Shown: positions 38,034 through 47,033 of the stretch, piece by piece
How positions within the stretch are numbered: position 1 is the first letter of the stretch
Layout: every line of letters begins with the position of its first letter
Source of the DNA: Vibrio aerogenes
Lineage (GTDB): Bacteria > Pseudomonadota > Gammaproteobacteria > Enterobacterales > Vibrionaceae
NCBI RefSeq assembly: GCF_024346755.1
Contig: NZ_AP024861.1
Location: forward strand, 3,348,001 to 3,412,000
Length of the DNA stretch: 64,000 nt
Direction of reading: 5' to 3'
The notes under the pieces: generated by a model
Told to the model about the DNA's origin: nothing
What the model saw: the letters and a program-made list of their open reading frames with translations, nothing else
Databases searched by the model: none
Position numbers and translations under genes: made by a program

Positions 38034-39676
38034 TTCTTCGCTCCTTTTGCCGGTACAGGATCCTGTTTTTGCTCATCGCCGAAAACCAGCGAATTCGGTT
38101 TATTTTTAATTTGTCGTAAAACGGGCTGCAGCTCAACCATCGCCTGCTCAAATTGCTTGAGTGCACCATCCAGATCCTGATAAACCGTGGAATCGGGACT
38201 AAAACCATCCAGCGTTTGCTGAATCTTTTGTAAACTGGCCTGCACTTCAGCCGGAAGCGATTGGGTCTCTTTCTTATCAATCAGCTTTTGCACACTTTGT
38301 GTCGCCTGATTAAATGATGCCAGCGATTTCTCCAGCGTTTTCAATGATCGGTTCAGTGAGTCAGCCGTTTCGTCCAGCGGCAGATGATTGAGCTTTTTCA
38401 GCAAATCGGTAAACTGCTTCTGTACTTCGGTAAAACCGCCGGGTTTGGTCGGGAAAATTTCATACCCTTCAAAAAATGACGGTTTGTATACTTTATCCGG
38501 TTCATTGTAATCAATACCGATATACAACGCCCCCGTCAGCAGGCTGCCGGTTTTCAGCTCGGCCCTCAGTCCGGCGGAAAACTCTTTGCGAATCATATTC
38601 TTAAACCGTTCAACCGGCAACGTCTGACGCGCCGCATAGATGCGTTCCAGTTCAATCCGGATTAACACCGGAATTTGCGTTGAATGAAAATCATAATCTT
38701 GTCTCGCCCGGCTGAACGGCACCTTTTTCACGGTTCCGATACGCAGGCCCCGGTATTCGACCGGCGCACCGGCATTCAGTCCCCGAATCGATTCATTGAA
38801 GAACATCAGATATTCGATATATTGATTATAACGCTCTTCATTCATCTGCTTCTGATCATCGAATAAACGAAAACGGGTGCGTTGCTCTGTCACCACCTCA
38901 CCGGGGTCTTCCCCTTCAGGCACCCCAAAACTGACCCCGCCGGAAATCAGGCTCTCAATCGAATCAAAATGAAGCTTCACCCCTTCAGTTCCCATATCAA
39001 GACTGAGACCTGAATTAATCCAGAAACGGGTATTTTTACGAATCAAATCATCGTAAGGCTGGAAGACAAAAATCTCATAAAAGGCCTTTTGCCGGGCGAC
39101 ATCAAATGTCACTTTTTCCACCCGGCCGGCAGTAAAACCTTTATAAATCACCGGATCACCAACCGTCAGTTTGCCAGCCAGTTCATGGGTCAGCACGATC
39201 CGCAAGCCTTTGGCGTCTGCCGGAGCAACCGGCGGTTGCTCCAGAATTGTAAATTCACGCTTTTCTTTTTCAGCCCGGCCGGGCTGAAGCTGAATATAAG
39301 CACCGGACAGCAAGGTATCCAGCCCGGAGATGCCTTCGCTGCCCACCCGTGGTTTGACCACCCAGAACAAAGAATCTTCTTTCAACATCCGCCGGGCATC
39401 TTTATTCATACGGGCTGTGACCAGAATCGAATCATAATTTTCGTTCAGTTTTACCCCGGTCACGATCCCGACTTTTACATTCAGTGAACGAATTTCAGTT
39501 TTACCGACTTTAATCCCTTCGGCTGTCTGCATCTTCAGAGTTATTTCCGGCCCCGTACTATAGATGAACTGAAATAGCATCCAGGCACCAATCAACATCG
39601 CAATCACCGGAATAATCCAGATAGCGGATATCTGAGTCTGATTTTTTACTTTGCCCTGTAACTGTTTATCGCTCAT
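38030..39676 (-). CDS. pqiB: PqiB, MCE-domain periplasmic tunnel protein
   Basis: A 548-residue protein with an N-terminal anchor helix (IWIIPVIAMLIGAWMLFQF) and three MCE domains. The repeated MCE signatures are seen at about residues 45-125, 160-220 and 285-390 (EGIKVGKTEIRSLNVKVG, KLTVGDPVIYKGFTAGRVEK, LNAGAPVEYRGLRIGTVKK). A long C-terminal coiled-coil region follows (~430-530). PqiB hexamers form a tunnel across the periplasm for lipid movement between membranes. The start overlaps the PqiA stop by 11 bp. Length and domain count match the E. coli protein. Confidence 0.93.
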   Translation of the reverse strand: MSDKQLQGKVKNQTQISAIWIIPVIAMLIGAWMLFQFIYSTGPEITLKMQTAEGIKVGKTEIRSLNVKVGIVTGVKLNENYDSILVTARMNKDARRMLKEDSLFWVVKPRVGSEGISGLDTLLSGAYIQLQPGRAEKEKREFTILEQPPVAPADAKGLRIVLTHELAGKLTVGDPVIYKGFTAGRVEKVTFDVARQKAFYEIFVFQPYDDLIRKNTRFWINSGLSLDMGTEGVKLHFDSIESLISGGVSFGVPEGEDPGEVVTEQRTRFRLFDDQKQMNEERYNQYIEYLMFFNESIRGLNAGAPVEYRGLRIGTVKKVPFSRARQDYDFHSTQIPVLIRIELERIYAARQTLPVERFKNMIRKEFSAGLRAELKTGSLLTGALYIGIDYNEPDKVYKPSFFEGYEIFPTKPGGFTEVQKQFTDLLKKLNHLPLDETADSLNRSLKTLEKSLASFNQATQSVQKLIDKKETQSLPAEVQASLQKIQQTLDGFSPDSTVYQDLDGALKQFEQAMVELQPVLRQIKNKPNSLVFGDEQKQDPVPAKGAKK

Positions 39677-41057
39677 TCTCTTTCATCCCGTTAAACTCTC
39701 CCATACTCGACGTAACATGGTATCCGGTGGCATGCTCTCTGGTGGCATCGTCTCTGGTAACATGCTCTCCACTGTCTTTTTCAGAAGGGTTCTGCCATAA
39801 ATCTCTCGGGTCAAACACCATCGCTGACAGCATGGTAAAAATGACAACAATTGCAAATGAGACCGCCGCTGGCCCCGGATAGACAGCCATCAGGTTCTGC
39901 AACTGAACCAGTGCAGCCATCAGTGACACCACAAAAATATCCACCATCGACCAACGGCCGATAAATTCAGTCATCCGGTAAATTTTTATACGTTGCATGA
40001 CGTCTTTGCCCGGTAACGACTGCGCTTTTTTTGCCGACAGGAATAACCACCCCAAGATAAACATTTTTGCCAGCGGAATGAACATACTGGCGATAAAAAT
40101 CACCACAGCAACCGGATAAGAGCCCATATCCCACAGTAACAGAATCCCTTCCAGAATTGTCGTCGGGGTATTGGAACCAAAACTGACGGTATTCATCATC
40201 GGATACAGGTTGGCCGGAATATAAAAAATAACCGATGTCACCAGCAAAGCCCAGGAACGCTGCAGATTGAGTTCCGGATGATAAGGATGCAGCAGACTGC
40301 CACAGCGGATGCAGCCGGTATGTTTCCCTGCGGATTCAGGATTAATCTGATGGCAGACATGACAAGACGTATGATTGCCATCCAAATGCGTATCACCAGC
40401 TTTCACCCCTTCAACCGGCTGAGGCGGAATAAACTGGTTCCACAGCCAGAAGCGATCAATCAGCGAAACACATTTCACCACCAACACACTATAAACACAA
40501 AATGCCCAGAAAGAGCTGCCTAAACCGATATCTGCCAGCGAAGAAATTTTCACCAGACTAACTAACACCCCAATCAGAAAAACATCCACCATCAGCCAGG
40601 GTTCAACCCGGAAAAGCACCCGGCAAAGTAACCGGATACGCCGGCGCTGACGCTCTGAGCAAAGATGAGAAGACGCACTCCCCGCTTTGAGATACAGATA
40701 CAAAATCAGGCTGATATAAATGGCCGGTAAAATAAGAACGGTTGCCAGCAGCACAAAGGCAATCAGGAAGTATTTGAACTGGTCAAGCATTTCCACCGCA
40801 TGAAACAAGGTAATTTCCTGCGATAGTCCTTTGACACTAAACGACATAAACGGAAATGAGATACTGAGAATCAGCATCATCAGACAGGAAACCGAATACG
40901 CAACCACCCGCTGGGATGGCTGAAGTACCCTGAATGTCAGCCGGTGACGGCATCGCGGGCAAAGCAGCTTCTGACCTTCATCAAGCGCTGTCGCCTCCAC
41001 AACAAGGCCGCACTCCTGACAGGCAATTAATGGCGGGCTGATCCTTTCAGCTGTCAT
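39666..41057 (-). CDS. pqiA: PqiA, polytopic membrane protein of the Pqi lipid-transport system
   Basis: A 463-residue inner-membrane protein with two homologous halves, each of about four helices and each preceded by a cysteine-rich motif (CQECG...CPRC near the N-terminus; CHVCHQ...CIRCGS at about 245). This is the PqiA family, the membrane partner of PqiB. The ATG at 41057 has AGGA very close; otherwise the frame begins with TTG at 41072. The last ~30 residues are an unusual His/Thr/Asp-rich tail encoded by imperfect direct repeats (39705-39772), which looks like a recent expansion. It is the first gene of pqiABC. Confidence 0.9.
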   Translation of the reverse strand: MTAERISPPLIACQECGLVVEATALDEGQKLLCPRCRHRLTFRVLQPSQRVVAYSVSCLMMLILSISFPFMSFSVKGLSQEITLFHAVEMLDQFKYFLIAFVLLATVLILPAIYISLILYLYLKAGSASSHLCSERQRRRIRLLCRVLFRVEPWLMVDVFLIGVLVSLVKISSLADIGLGSSFWAFCVYSVLVVKCVSLIDRFWLWNQFIPPQPVEGVKAGDTHLDGNHTSCHVCHQINPESAGKHTGCIRCGSLLHPYHPELNLQRSWALLVTSVIFYIPANLYPMMNTVSFGSNTPTTILEGILLLWDMGSYPVAVVIFIASMFIPLAKMFILGWLFLSAKKAQSLPGKDVMQRIKIYRMTEFIGRWSMVDIFVVSLMAALVQLQNLMAVYPGPAAVSFAIVVIFTMLSAMVFDPRDLWQNPSEKDSGEHVTRDDATREHATGYHVTSSMGEFNGMKENER

Positions 41058-41217
41058 ATTCCTAACCGGCAATCAATCCAATTGTTATAATCTAACATAT
41101 CAGATATAAAGCCGGAAACTTTGCTTTTGTGTCAAAATCAGACATCACACGACACGACCCCGTCCGTCTCCGGATTGATCAAAATACATCTGATGGTTTC
41201 ACTCGTGTGGGCTGCGT

Positions 41218-41347
41218 GATACCAATCTGGAAAATAAACTGATCATCTGGATATGTCTGGTGGAGCAAACATACAAGGGCATGGATGGCTTGAGCGGTTT
41301 GCGGAACCAGATATATCCAGATCAGAAAATTACTTAGAATGGTATGA
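41218..41347. mobile_element. MITE-like palindromic element, copy B
   Basis: Same element as 33282-33412: it starts GATACCAATCTGG, carries CATGGATGGCTTGAGCGG in the middle, and ends CAGAAAAT..TGGTATGACA. The arms are long imperfect inverted repeats. It sits upstream of pqiA, between pqiABC and nifF. Confidence 0.75.
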
Positions 41348-41370
41348 CATGAAATCAAACAGGAAGTCAG

Positions 41371-41393
41371 ATAAGCGGCAGATTGCCGCTTAT
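41371..41393. terminator. Strong hairpin between nifF and pqiA
   Basis: ATAAGCGGCA-GAT-TGCCGCTTAT, a perfect 10-bp stem with a 3-nt loop, 58 bp past the nifF stop on the minus strand. No U-run is present on either side. It is probably the end of the rnf-nifF transcript. Confidence 0.55.
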
Positions 41394-41450
41394 ATGTCAT
41401 GATGAAATTATTCTGGTTTTTATTGATGACCTGAGTGGGTGATGATTCGT

Positions 41451-41984
41451 TTACAACACCATCTCTGCCCTGATTTGTTCAATCCAGCCGGTCACCCGCT
41501 GATCCGTCATTCCGGACTGATTGTCTTTATCAATCACCAGCCCGACAAACTCGTCTTCATCGACCGCATTGGAAGCATTGAACGTATAGCCTTCAGTTGG
41601 CCAGAATCCATAGATTTCCGCCCCACAGTTGGCAACATAGTCATACAGCTCTCCCAGACCATCAACAAATTCATCCGGATAGCCGACCTGATCACCTAAT
41701 CCGAACAAAGCGACCTTTTTCCCTGATAAATCCAGCCCTTCAAAATTGGGCAGAAACTCTTCCCAGCTTTGTTCCTGACAATCGACCGATAATCCGGGCA
41801 GTTGTCCGTCTCCCAATGTTGGTGTCCCCAGAATCAGATACTCATACGCTTCTAAATCTGAAGCCTCACACCGGTTAATGTTTTTAGGTTTGTCGGCAAG
41901 ATCACCTAACAGTTTTGCCATCTGCTTTGCAACTTTGCGGGTACTGCCTGTATCTGTTCCAAAAAATATTCCAACCTTTGCCAT
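41451..41984 (-). CDS. nifF: Nitrogenase-type flavodoxin NifF
   Basis: A 177-residue long-chain flavodoxin. The phosphate-binding loop is GIFFGTDTGSTRKVAK; LGTPTLGDGQLPGL and ALFGLGDQVGYPDEF line the FMN; GFWPTEGYTF and FVGLVIDKDNQ close the domain. These stretches match NifF, the FMN carrier that reduces the nitrogenase Fe protein, better than FldA or FldB. Its place at the end of the minus-strand rnfABCDGEH unit, about 140 bp past rnfH, supports this. It probably shares the sigma-54 promoter upstream of rnfA, although the gap leaves room for a promoter of its own. Confidence 0.92.
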   Translation of the reverse strand: MAKVGIFFGTDTGSTRKVAKQMAKLLGDLADKPKNINRCEASDLEAYEYLILGTPTLGDGQLPGLSVDCQEQSWEEFLPNFEGLDLSGKKVALFGLGDQVGYPDEFVDGLGELYDYVANCGAEIYGFWPTEGYTFNASNAVDEDEFVGLVIDKDNQSGMTDQRVTGWIEQIRAEMVL

Positions 41985-42123
41985 AATGCTTCACTCCTTG
42001 AAAAAAAGGTTCTGAAAAACTGTGTCTGTAAAGATACTTTGCAAGCGCCGTACCTGACATAACCTCATGAAAAATAAGAACATCAATTCATAAAAACCAA
42101 CAAATTGTCGTAAACCGGACAAT

Positions 42124-42387
42124 TTATTCGTCATCATCGTCATCTTCATCATCCGGCTTCCATGTGATGGGACGATAAATTTCAACCCGGTCGCCGGGCG
42201 ATAGCAGATTATCCAGCGGCTTAACCTTGCCAAATACGCCAACCTTCTGAGTATCCAGCTGAATATCCGGAAACATGTTGAGAATATCTGACTGATGAAT
42301 CGCACTCAGCAATGTGGCTTCATCGTCGACTTCAACCGGAATCCAGACCTGTTCCGAGGGCATTGCATAAACCACACTCACTTTCAT
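42124..42387 (-). CDS. rnfH: RnfH-family protein
   Basis: An 87-residue protein of the UPF0125/RnfH family with a ubiquitin-like beta-grasp fold. It starts KVSVVYAMPSEQVWIPVEV, has KVGVFGKVKPLDNLLSPGDRVEIYRP in the core, and ends in an unusually acidic tail (DDEDDDDDE). RnfH is often encoded with nitrogen-fixation rnf operons; its biochemical role is not settled. The start overlaps the RnfE stop by 4 bp (ATGA type), so it is co-translated with the electron-transport complex. Confidence 0.9.
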   Translation of the reverse strand: MKVSVVYAMPSEQVWIPVEVDDEATLLSAIHQSDILNMFPDIQLDTQKVGVFGKVKPLDNLLSPGDRVEIYRPITWKPDDEDDDDDE

Positions 42388-43079
42388 AGCCGGTCTCCTT
42401 CTGCCGTTAATGCAGCCGTGGCTTTCATCTGACGCACCAGAATTTCACCTTTTTGCTTCACCGCTAACAACAAACCCAGCATCAGAAACCCGCCTGGCGG
42501 CAGGATAATCAACAGCAATCCCCGGTAATCTGGTATCACCGTCATTTCAAGAAATGCAAAATGATGGCCGAGCAATAAGCTGGCATTGGAAAACAGAGTC
42601 CCGCTGCCAAGCACTTCTCTTACGCCGCCAAGAACAGTCAGCACCCAGGTAAAACCAATGCCCATAAACACACCGTCGGTCACCGAAGGGAGTGGGGCAT
42701 TTTTACTGGCAAAGGATTCCACCCGGCCCAGAATGGCGCAGTTGGTCACAATCAGCGGAATAAACAACCCCAGCACTTTATGCAAAGGATGCAGCCAGGC
42801 ATTTAAAATCGCATCAATCAGGGTCACCAGAGTCGCAATAATGATCACATTCACCGGAATCCGCACCGCTTTACTGATCAGGCCACTGGCCAGCGAATTC
42901 AGCAGATTCGCCATGATCATCACCGCCGTGGTCGCCAGACCGAGTCCGAGCCCGTTGGTCGCACTGCTGGTCACCGCCAGCAGAGGACATAACGCCAGTG
43001 ACTGTTTCAGCACGATATTGTTGTGCCACAGTCCATCCTGAATAATCGGAGAATAGACGCTGCGTTTATCTTTATTCAT
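42384..43079 (-). CDS. rnfE: RnfE, membrane subunit of the Rnf complex
   Basis: A 231-residue integral membrane protein with six helices. Family signatures are GLWHNNIVLKQSLALCPLLAVT and the mid-membrane FIPLIVTNCAILGRVESFASKN, where the paired cysteines hold an Fe-S cluster with RnfA. RnfA and RnfE are related inverted-topology partners. I use the ATG at 43079 with GGGAG upstream; the longer frame would start 13 residues earlier. It overlaps the RnfG stop by 8 bp, showing translational coupling. Confidence 0.94.
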   Translation of the reverse strand: MNKDKRSVYSPIIQDGLWHNNIVLKQSLALCPLLAVTSSATNGLGLGLATTAVMIMANLLNSLASGLISKAVRIPVNVIIIATLVTLIDAILNAWLHPLHKVLGLFIPLIVTNCAILGRVESFASKNAPLPSVTDGVFMGIGFTWVLTVLGGVREVLGSGTLFSNASLLLGHHFAFLEMTVIPDYRGLLLIILPPGGFLMLGLLLAVKQKGEILVRQMKATAALTAEGDRL

Positions 43080-43698
43080 GGCTCTCTCCCTGCGCCTGAT
43101 GCATTCCCTGATACTCACTCAGCGCTGACATGGCTTTGTGAATCCCTCTGACCACACTTCTTGGTGTAATCGTTGCCCCGCTGAACTGATCAAAATCTCC
43201 GCCATCTTTTTTGACGGCCCATACCGGGGTGTTGCGCAGCGAACGCTGATTAAAGCTCAGCACCCAGTTGCTTTTTTCCAGCTCAATTTTATCTCCCAGC
43301 CCCGGCGTTTCGGTATGACTGATGATTCTGACGCCCTGAATCACACCATTCAGGTCGACGCCAATCAAATACTTGATCGGGCCACTGTAACCTTCTTCAT
43401 CTCCCTTGATCACATGATGTGTCAGCTGCCCCTGAGCATTTTTGACCTCATAAATATGAAAGATCTGCCCTTGAAAGGTCACCTGATGGTCATCCCGGAA
43501 GACATCATTGGCGTACAATTTTCCGCCCAAAACCTGATCAAGCAGCGCATTCTGGTCTTCTGAAATTCTCATGGCGATCACCGGCCGGGTCACAACCTCA
43601 GTCCCGACCAGCAGCAGCGCAGCCAGCCCGCAGGCGGCGGCAAGCAAGCCACTCTGATAACTGATTTTATCTTTCCACTGTTCTACTCTGTCCATCAT
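43072..43698 (-). CDS. rnfG: RnfG, FMN-binding subunit of the Rnf complex
   Basis: A 208-residue protein with one N-terminal anchor helix (GLLAAACGLAALLLVGTEV) and a periplasmic FMN-binding domain. The covalent flavinylation motif is SGATITP near residue 173; FMN is linked to the Thr by ApbE in characterised Rnf/Nqr complexes. SHTETPGLGDKIE is the usual substrate-side loop. The motif's last position is Pro where Ser or Thr is more usual. It lies three bases after RnfD and overlaps RnfE. Confidence 0.93.
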   Translation of the reverse strand: MMDRVEQWKDKISYQSGLLAAACGLAALLLVGTEVVTRPVIAMRISEDQNALLDQVLGGKLYANDVFRDDHQVTFQGQIFHIYEVKNAQGQLTHHVIKGDEEGYSGPIKYLIGVDLNGVIQGVRIISHTETPGLGDKIELEKSNWVLSFNQRSLRNTPVWAVKKDGGDFDQFSGATITPRSVVRGIHKAMSALSEYQGMHQAQGESHE

Positions 43699-43701
43699 GA
43701 C

Positions 43702-44697
43702 TTACTTCCCCGCGGTTGAATGGCTGCCAAAAATCCCCGGCCGCAGGTAATGATCAATCAGCGGACTGGCGGAGTTCATGATTAACACGGCAAACGCCAC
43801 ACCTTCGGGGTAGCTGCCAAACGCCCGAATCAGCCAGATCAAAAAGCCACATCCGGCACCATATAACATTTGCCCTTTCACACTGGTTGGTGATGTAACC
43901 AGATCGGTCGCGATATAGAACGCACCCAACATGGCACCGCCACTGAAAAGGTGGACCAGCACCGGCAGTGCATGCTGCGGGTCAATCACATGAGCAATTG
44001 CGGCAGGAATCAGTAATCCCAGCAAAAAGGTGACCGGAATCGCCCAGTGAATGATGCCTTTGTAAATCAGCCAGATGCCGCCCAGCAGAATCAACAGACT
44101 GCTGGTTTCTCCCAGACTACCGGCCTGCTGACCGAAAAAAACGTGTGATAACAGAATCGGATCTGTCCGCTCAGAACTCAGCGCTGTCGCTGAAGTCATT
44201 CCATCAAAGTGCAGCCATCCGGCTGACACCCGGACCAGATTATCGCTGAAATCGACGGGTGCCGGCGTCGCCCAGCGGGTCATCTCCACCGGAAAGCAAA
44301 TGATCAGCATCACCCGCGCCAACATCGCCGGATTAAACAGGTTCTGCCCCAGTCCGCCATAAATCTGTTTACCAATCACAATGGCAAATGCACTGCCAAA
44401 CACACACATCCATGGCGGCAGAGAAGCCGGTAAACTCATCGCCAGTAACAGCCCGGTTAATGCCGAAGAACCATCCATACAGGCACTGCTCTTTTTCTGC
44501 ATCACCACCAAACATGCCCACTCAGTGAGAATCGCCGCAGCCATACAGGTTGACACCACAAGGATGCTGTTTAATCCGAACTGATAAAAGCCAAACAGCG
44601 TGGCAGGAAGCAGCGTCGCAATCACCGTATACATGATCCGGATGCTGCTGTTTTTATTGTGGGCAAAAGGCCCGGTTGCCGGTTCAAAATTAATCAT
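43702..44697 (-). CDS. rnfD: RnfD, membrane FMN subunit of the Rnf complex
   Basis: A 331-residue protein with about nine helices, related to NqrB. The flavinylation site is in the segment FDGMTSATALSS (SAT at about residue 160), and GLGQNLFNPAMLARVML is the family's conserved loop. GSYPEGVAFAVLIMNSASPLIDHY lies near the C-terminus. RnfD forms the membrane part of the ion-pumping path that drives reverse electron flow from NADH to ferredoxin or flavodoxin. It overlaps the RnfC stop by 8 bp. Confidence 0.94.
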   Translation of the reverse strand: MINFEPATGPFAHNKNSSIRIMYTVIATLLPATLFGFYQFGLNSILVVSTCMAAAILTEWACLVVMQKKSSACMDGSSALTGLLLAMSLPASLPPWMCVFGSAFAIVIGKQIYGGLGQNLFNPAMLARVMLIICFPVEMTRWATPAPVDFSDNLVRVSAGWLHFDGMTSATALSSERTDPILLSHVFFGQQAGSLGETSSLLILLGGIWLIYKGIIHWAIPVTFLLGLLIPAAIAHVIDPQHALPVLVHLFSGGAMLGAFYIATDLVTSPTSVKGQMLYGAGCGFLIWLIRAFGSYPEGVAFAVLIMNSASPLIDHYLRPGIFGSHSTAGK

Positions 44698-46471
44698 TGT
44701 TGCCCTCCATGGCGGTTACTTCTTCTGGCTGAGTCACAGCTTCCAGCTTCATCCGGTTCCGGGGATGACGCGGGGGACGAGGTGGCCGGGCCGGGCGTGG
44801 CGACACAGTCACTGTTTCTTTTTCCGTTTCTGTCACCTCAGCCTCTGCCGCAGAAGGTGTGGCTGTGGCTTGTATTTTCTCCCCTCTGGGTTTTCTCGCC
44901 GGGCGTGCCGGTCTTACCGGGCGCTGTGGTGCAGCCGTTAGTTCGGCGACAGCCGTTGGTTCGGCGACAACCGTTTCAGCACTGGCAGATTGGCGGGCCG
45001 GACGTTTTGGCCGGGCTGCTGGCTTTTTCTGCGCTGCTTTCTTTTTCTTCGCCGCTTGTTTTTCGGCTTCCTCTTTTTCCAGCCGCTGTTTCCTTGCCTC
45101 GGTCAGTTCTTTGGCGCGGGCTGATTTTTTCTCCTGTTGATGATTGGCCCAAATTGCACCTTTGGCATGCATAAAGTATTGCACCAGCGGAATATGTGAC
45201 GGACAAACGTAGCTGCATGCGCCGCAGGATAAACAGCTCAACACCCCCAGCTCTTTCGCCATGGCAAAATCAGACACCCGGGTGTGAGCCGCCAGCTGAA
45301 AAGGCATCAGCCCCATCGGACAGGCACGGACACACTGCCCGCAGCGGATACATTCCTGATGCTGATGACTGTTCACCACTTCATCTTCTGTCAGTGCCAG
45401 TAATCCGCCGACGGTTTTATCAACGGGGACATGCGGCGATGAAATCACCTGCCCCATCATCGGTCCGCCGAAAATTAGTCTCTCGGTCTCCTGAGACATA
45501 CCGCCACAGTAGGCAATAATTTCATTGACCGGCGTCCCGACCGGCACTTCCACATTGCGGGGTTCACCAATCCCTTTGCCGGACACGGTAATCACCCGCG
45601 TCACCAGCGGGCGACGGAAACGTACCGCATGATAAACCGCACGGGACGTCGCAATGTTATTGACCAGCACACCAATCTGATTGGAGCTGCCACCTTTTGG
45701 CACCTCTTTTCCTGTCAGCGTTTTGATCAACTGTTTGGCAGATCCCATCGGATAAATGCTCGGGACTTTCTGCACATGGATATCTTCATCCTCTGATGCC
45801 GCATAAAACATTGCCTGAAATGCCAATGGTTTGTTATCTTCAATACCGATTAACACCCGTTTGGCACCGGAAGCTTTTAAGATAAGCCGGGCACCCACAA
45901 TGATTTCAGCCGCATACTCCTGCATGGTCAGATCATCGCTGGTCAGGTATGGCTCACACTCCCCGCCATTTAAAATCACGGTATCCACCTGATTACGTTT
46001 TGCCGATCTCAGCTTCAGCCCGGTCGGAAACCCCGCCCCGCCCAGTCCGACGATCCCGGCTTCACTGACCCGCTCGATAATGGTTTCATCATCCACCGTT
46101 GCCAGATTAGCACCGGTAATCAGCTCCCCCCACGAGCGATCTTCATTCGCCCGGATCACAATAGTGTCACTTTTAACCCGTGCCGGATGCGCCGTAATAT
46201 GCGCCGTAATTGCGGTCACAATGCCATTCACAGAGCTATGAACCGGTGCCACCCGGTCAGAGCGCGAGACAGCAACCAGCTGTCCCCTTTTCACTTTGTC
46301 GCCCACCGCAACCAGCGGCGTCAGTCTGGCTCCATTTCGCTGTTGCAGCGAGAGATAAACATGCCGCGGCCAGAACCCACGATCAATGTGCTTATCATTG
46401 GTCAGAGATTTAAAAGATTCCGGATGGACGCCGCCGGAAAAAGGACGGCGGAGGTGAAGTAAATTCATCAT
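44690..46471 (-). CDS. rnfC: RnfC, NADH- and Fe-S-binding subunit with Ala/Pro/Arg-rich tail
   Basis: A 593-residue peripheral subunit. It begins FSGGVHPES, has GLGGAGFPTG and NGGECEPYLTSDD in the flavin/NADH domain, and carries two 4Fe-4S motifs, CIRCGQCVRACP and CLSCGACSYVCP, at about residues 365-415. A ~160-residue tail follows, rich in Ala, Lys, Arg, Pro and Glu (KKKKAAQKKPAARPKRPAR and similar), of low complexity, as found in some gamma-proteobacterial RnfC proteins. RnfC accepts electrons from NADH. The ATG at 46471 has GGGAG five bases upstream; TTG at 46474 is the only longer start. Confidence 0.93.
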   Translation of the reverse strand: MMNLLHLRRPFSGGVHPESFKSLTNDKHIDRGFWPRHVYLSLQQRNGARLTPLVAVGDKVKRGQLVAVSRSDRVAPVHSSVNGIVTAITAHITAHPARVKSDTIVIRANEDRSWGELITGANLATVDDETIIERVSEAGIVGLGGAGFPTGLKLRSAKRNQVDTVILNGGECEPYLTSDDLTMQEYAAEIIVGARLILKASGAKRVLIGIEDNKPLAFQAMFYAASEDEDIHVQKVPSIYPMGSAKQLIKTLTGKEVPKGGSSNQIGVLVNNIATSRAVYHAVRFRRPLVTRVITVSGKGIGEPRNVEVPVGTPVNEIIAYCGGMSQETERLIFGGPMMGQVISSPHVPVDKTVGGLLALTEDEVVNSHQHQECIRCGQCVRACPMGLMPFQLAAHTRVSDFAMAKELGVLSCLSCGACSYVCPSHIPLVQYFMHAKGAIWANHQQEKKSARAKELTEARKQRLEKEEAEKQAAKKKKAAQKKPAARPKRPARQSASAETVVAEPTAVAELTAAPQRPVRPARPARKPRGEKIQATATPSAAEAEVTETEKETVTVSPRPARPPRPPRHPRNRMKLEAVTQPEEVTAMEGNND

Positions 46472-46486
46472 CAATGCTCCCGCTGA

Positions 46487-47020
46487 TTATACCAGTGCCA
46501 CTTGTTTTGGCTTCGGCCAGTACCAGGTCGCAGAATCTGGTTCAATTTCCTGTATCGTCAAACAAGCCTGAGGACAGGACTGGCTGCACAGCTTGCAACC
46601 GGTACAAATGTCCTGAATCACGGTATGCATCTGCTTGGGTGCACCGACAATGGCATCAAAAGGACACGCTTTAAAACAGCGGCCACAGCCCGAGCAGCCT
46701 GATTCATCGATCACCGCCACCCACTGTTTATCTTCCTCGCTCATCTCGACAGATACGCCCAGAATATCCGCCACATTCAGTGCCAGCGAAGCCCCGCCCG
46801 GAGGACAGCAATCGGGACTCAGTTCCCCGGAAACCATTTTTTCAGCAGCCTGGCGACATCCCGCCTCACCACACTGCCCGCACTGACCGCCGGGCAACAG
46901 GTTTTCAATTTGATCCACCAGCGGATCACTTTCGACTTTAAAAACGATTGCAGCAAAACCGAGCGCAGTTCCCAGCATGCCGCCCATAATCACGAAAAAT
47001 ATAAATGACGATAAGATCAT
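46487..47020 (-). CDS. rnfB: RnfB, polyferredoxin subunit of the Rnf complex
   Basis: A 177-residue subunit with an N-terminal membrane anchor (ILSSFIFFVIMGGMLGTALG), a 4Fe-4S domain with GGQCGQCGEAGC...CCPPGG, and a two-cluster ferredoxin domain (CSGCGRCFKACP, CTGCKLCSQSCP). It passes electrons to ferredoxin or flavodoxin. GGAGG precedes the ATG at 47020; the frame is open 35 codons further but that would run into RnfA. The gap to RnfA is 13 bp. Cysteine spacing is complete. Confidence 0.94.
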   Translation of the reverse strand: MILSSFIFFVIMGGMLGTALGFAAIVFKVESDPLVDQIENLLPGGQCGQCGEAGCRQAAEKMVSGELSPDCCPPGGASLALNVADILGVSVEMSEEDKQWVAVIDESGCSGCGRCFKACPFDAIVGAPKQMHTVIQDICTGCKLCSQSCPQACLTIQEIEPDSATWYWPKPKQVALV

Positions 47021-47033
47021 ACCCACCTCCCTG

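Noticed and set aside
44659..45218. Plus-strand ORFs (up to 171 codons) opposite the RnfC tail
   Set aside because: They are antisense shadows of the low-complexity Ala/Pro/Arg-coding region, a common source of false ORFs.
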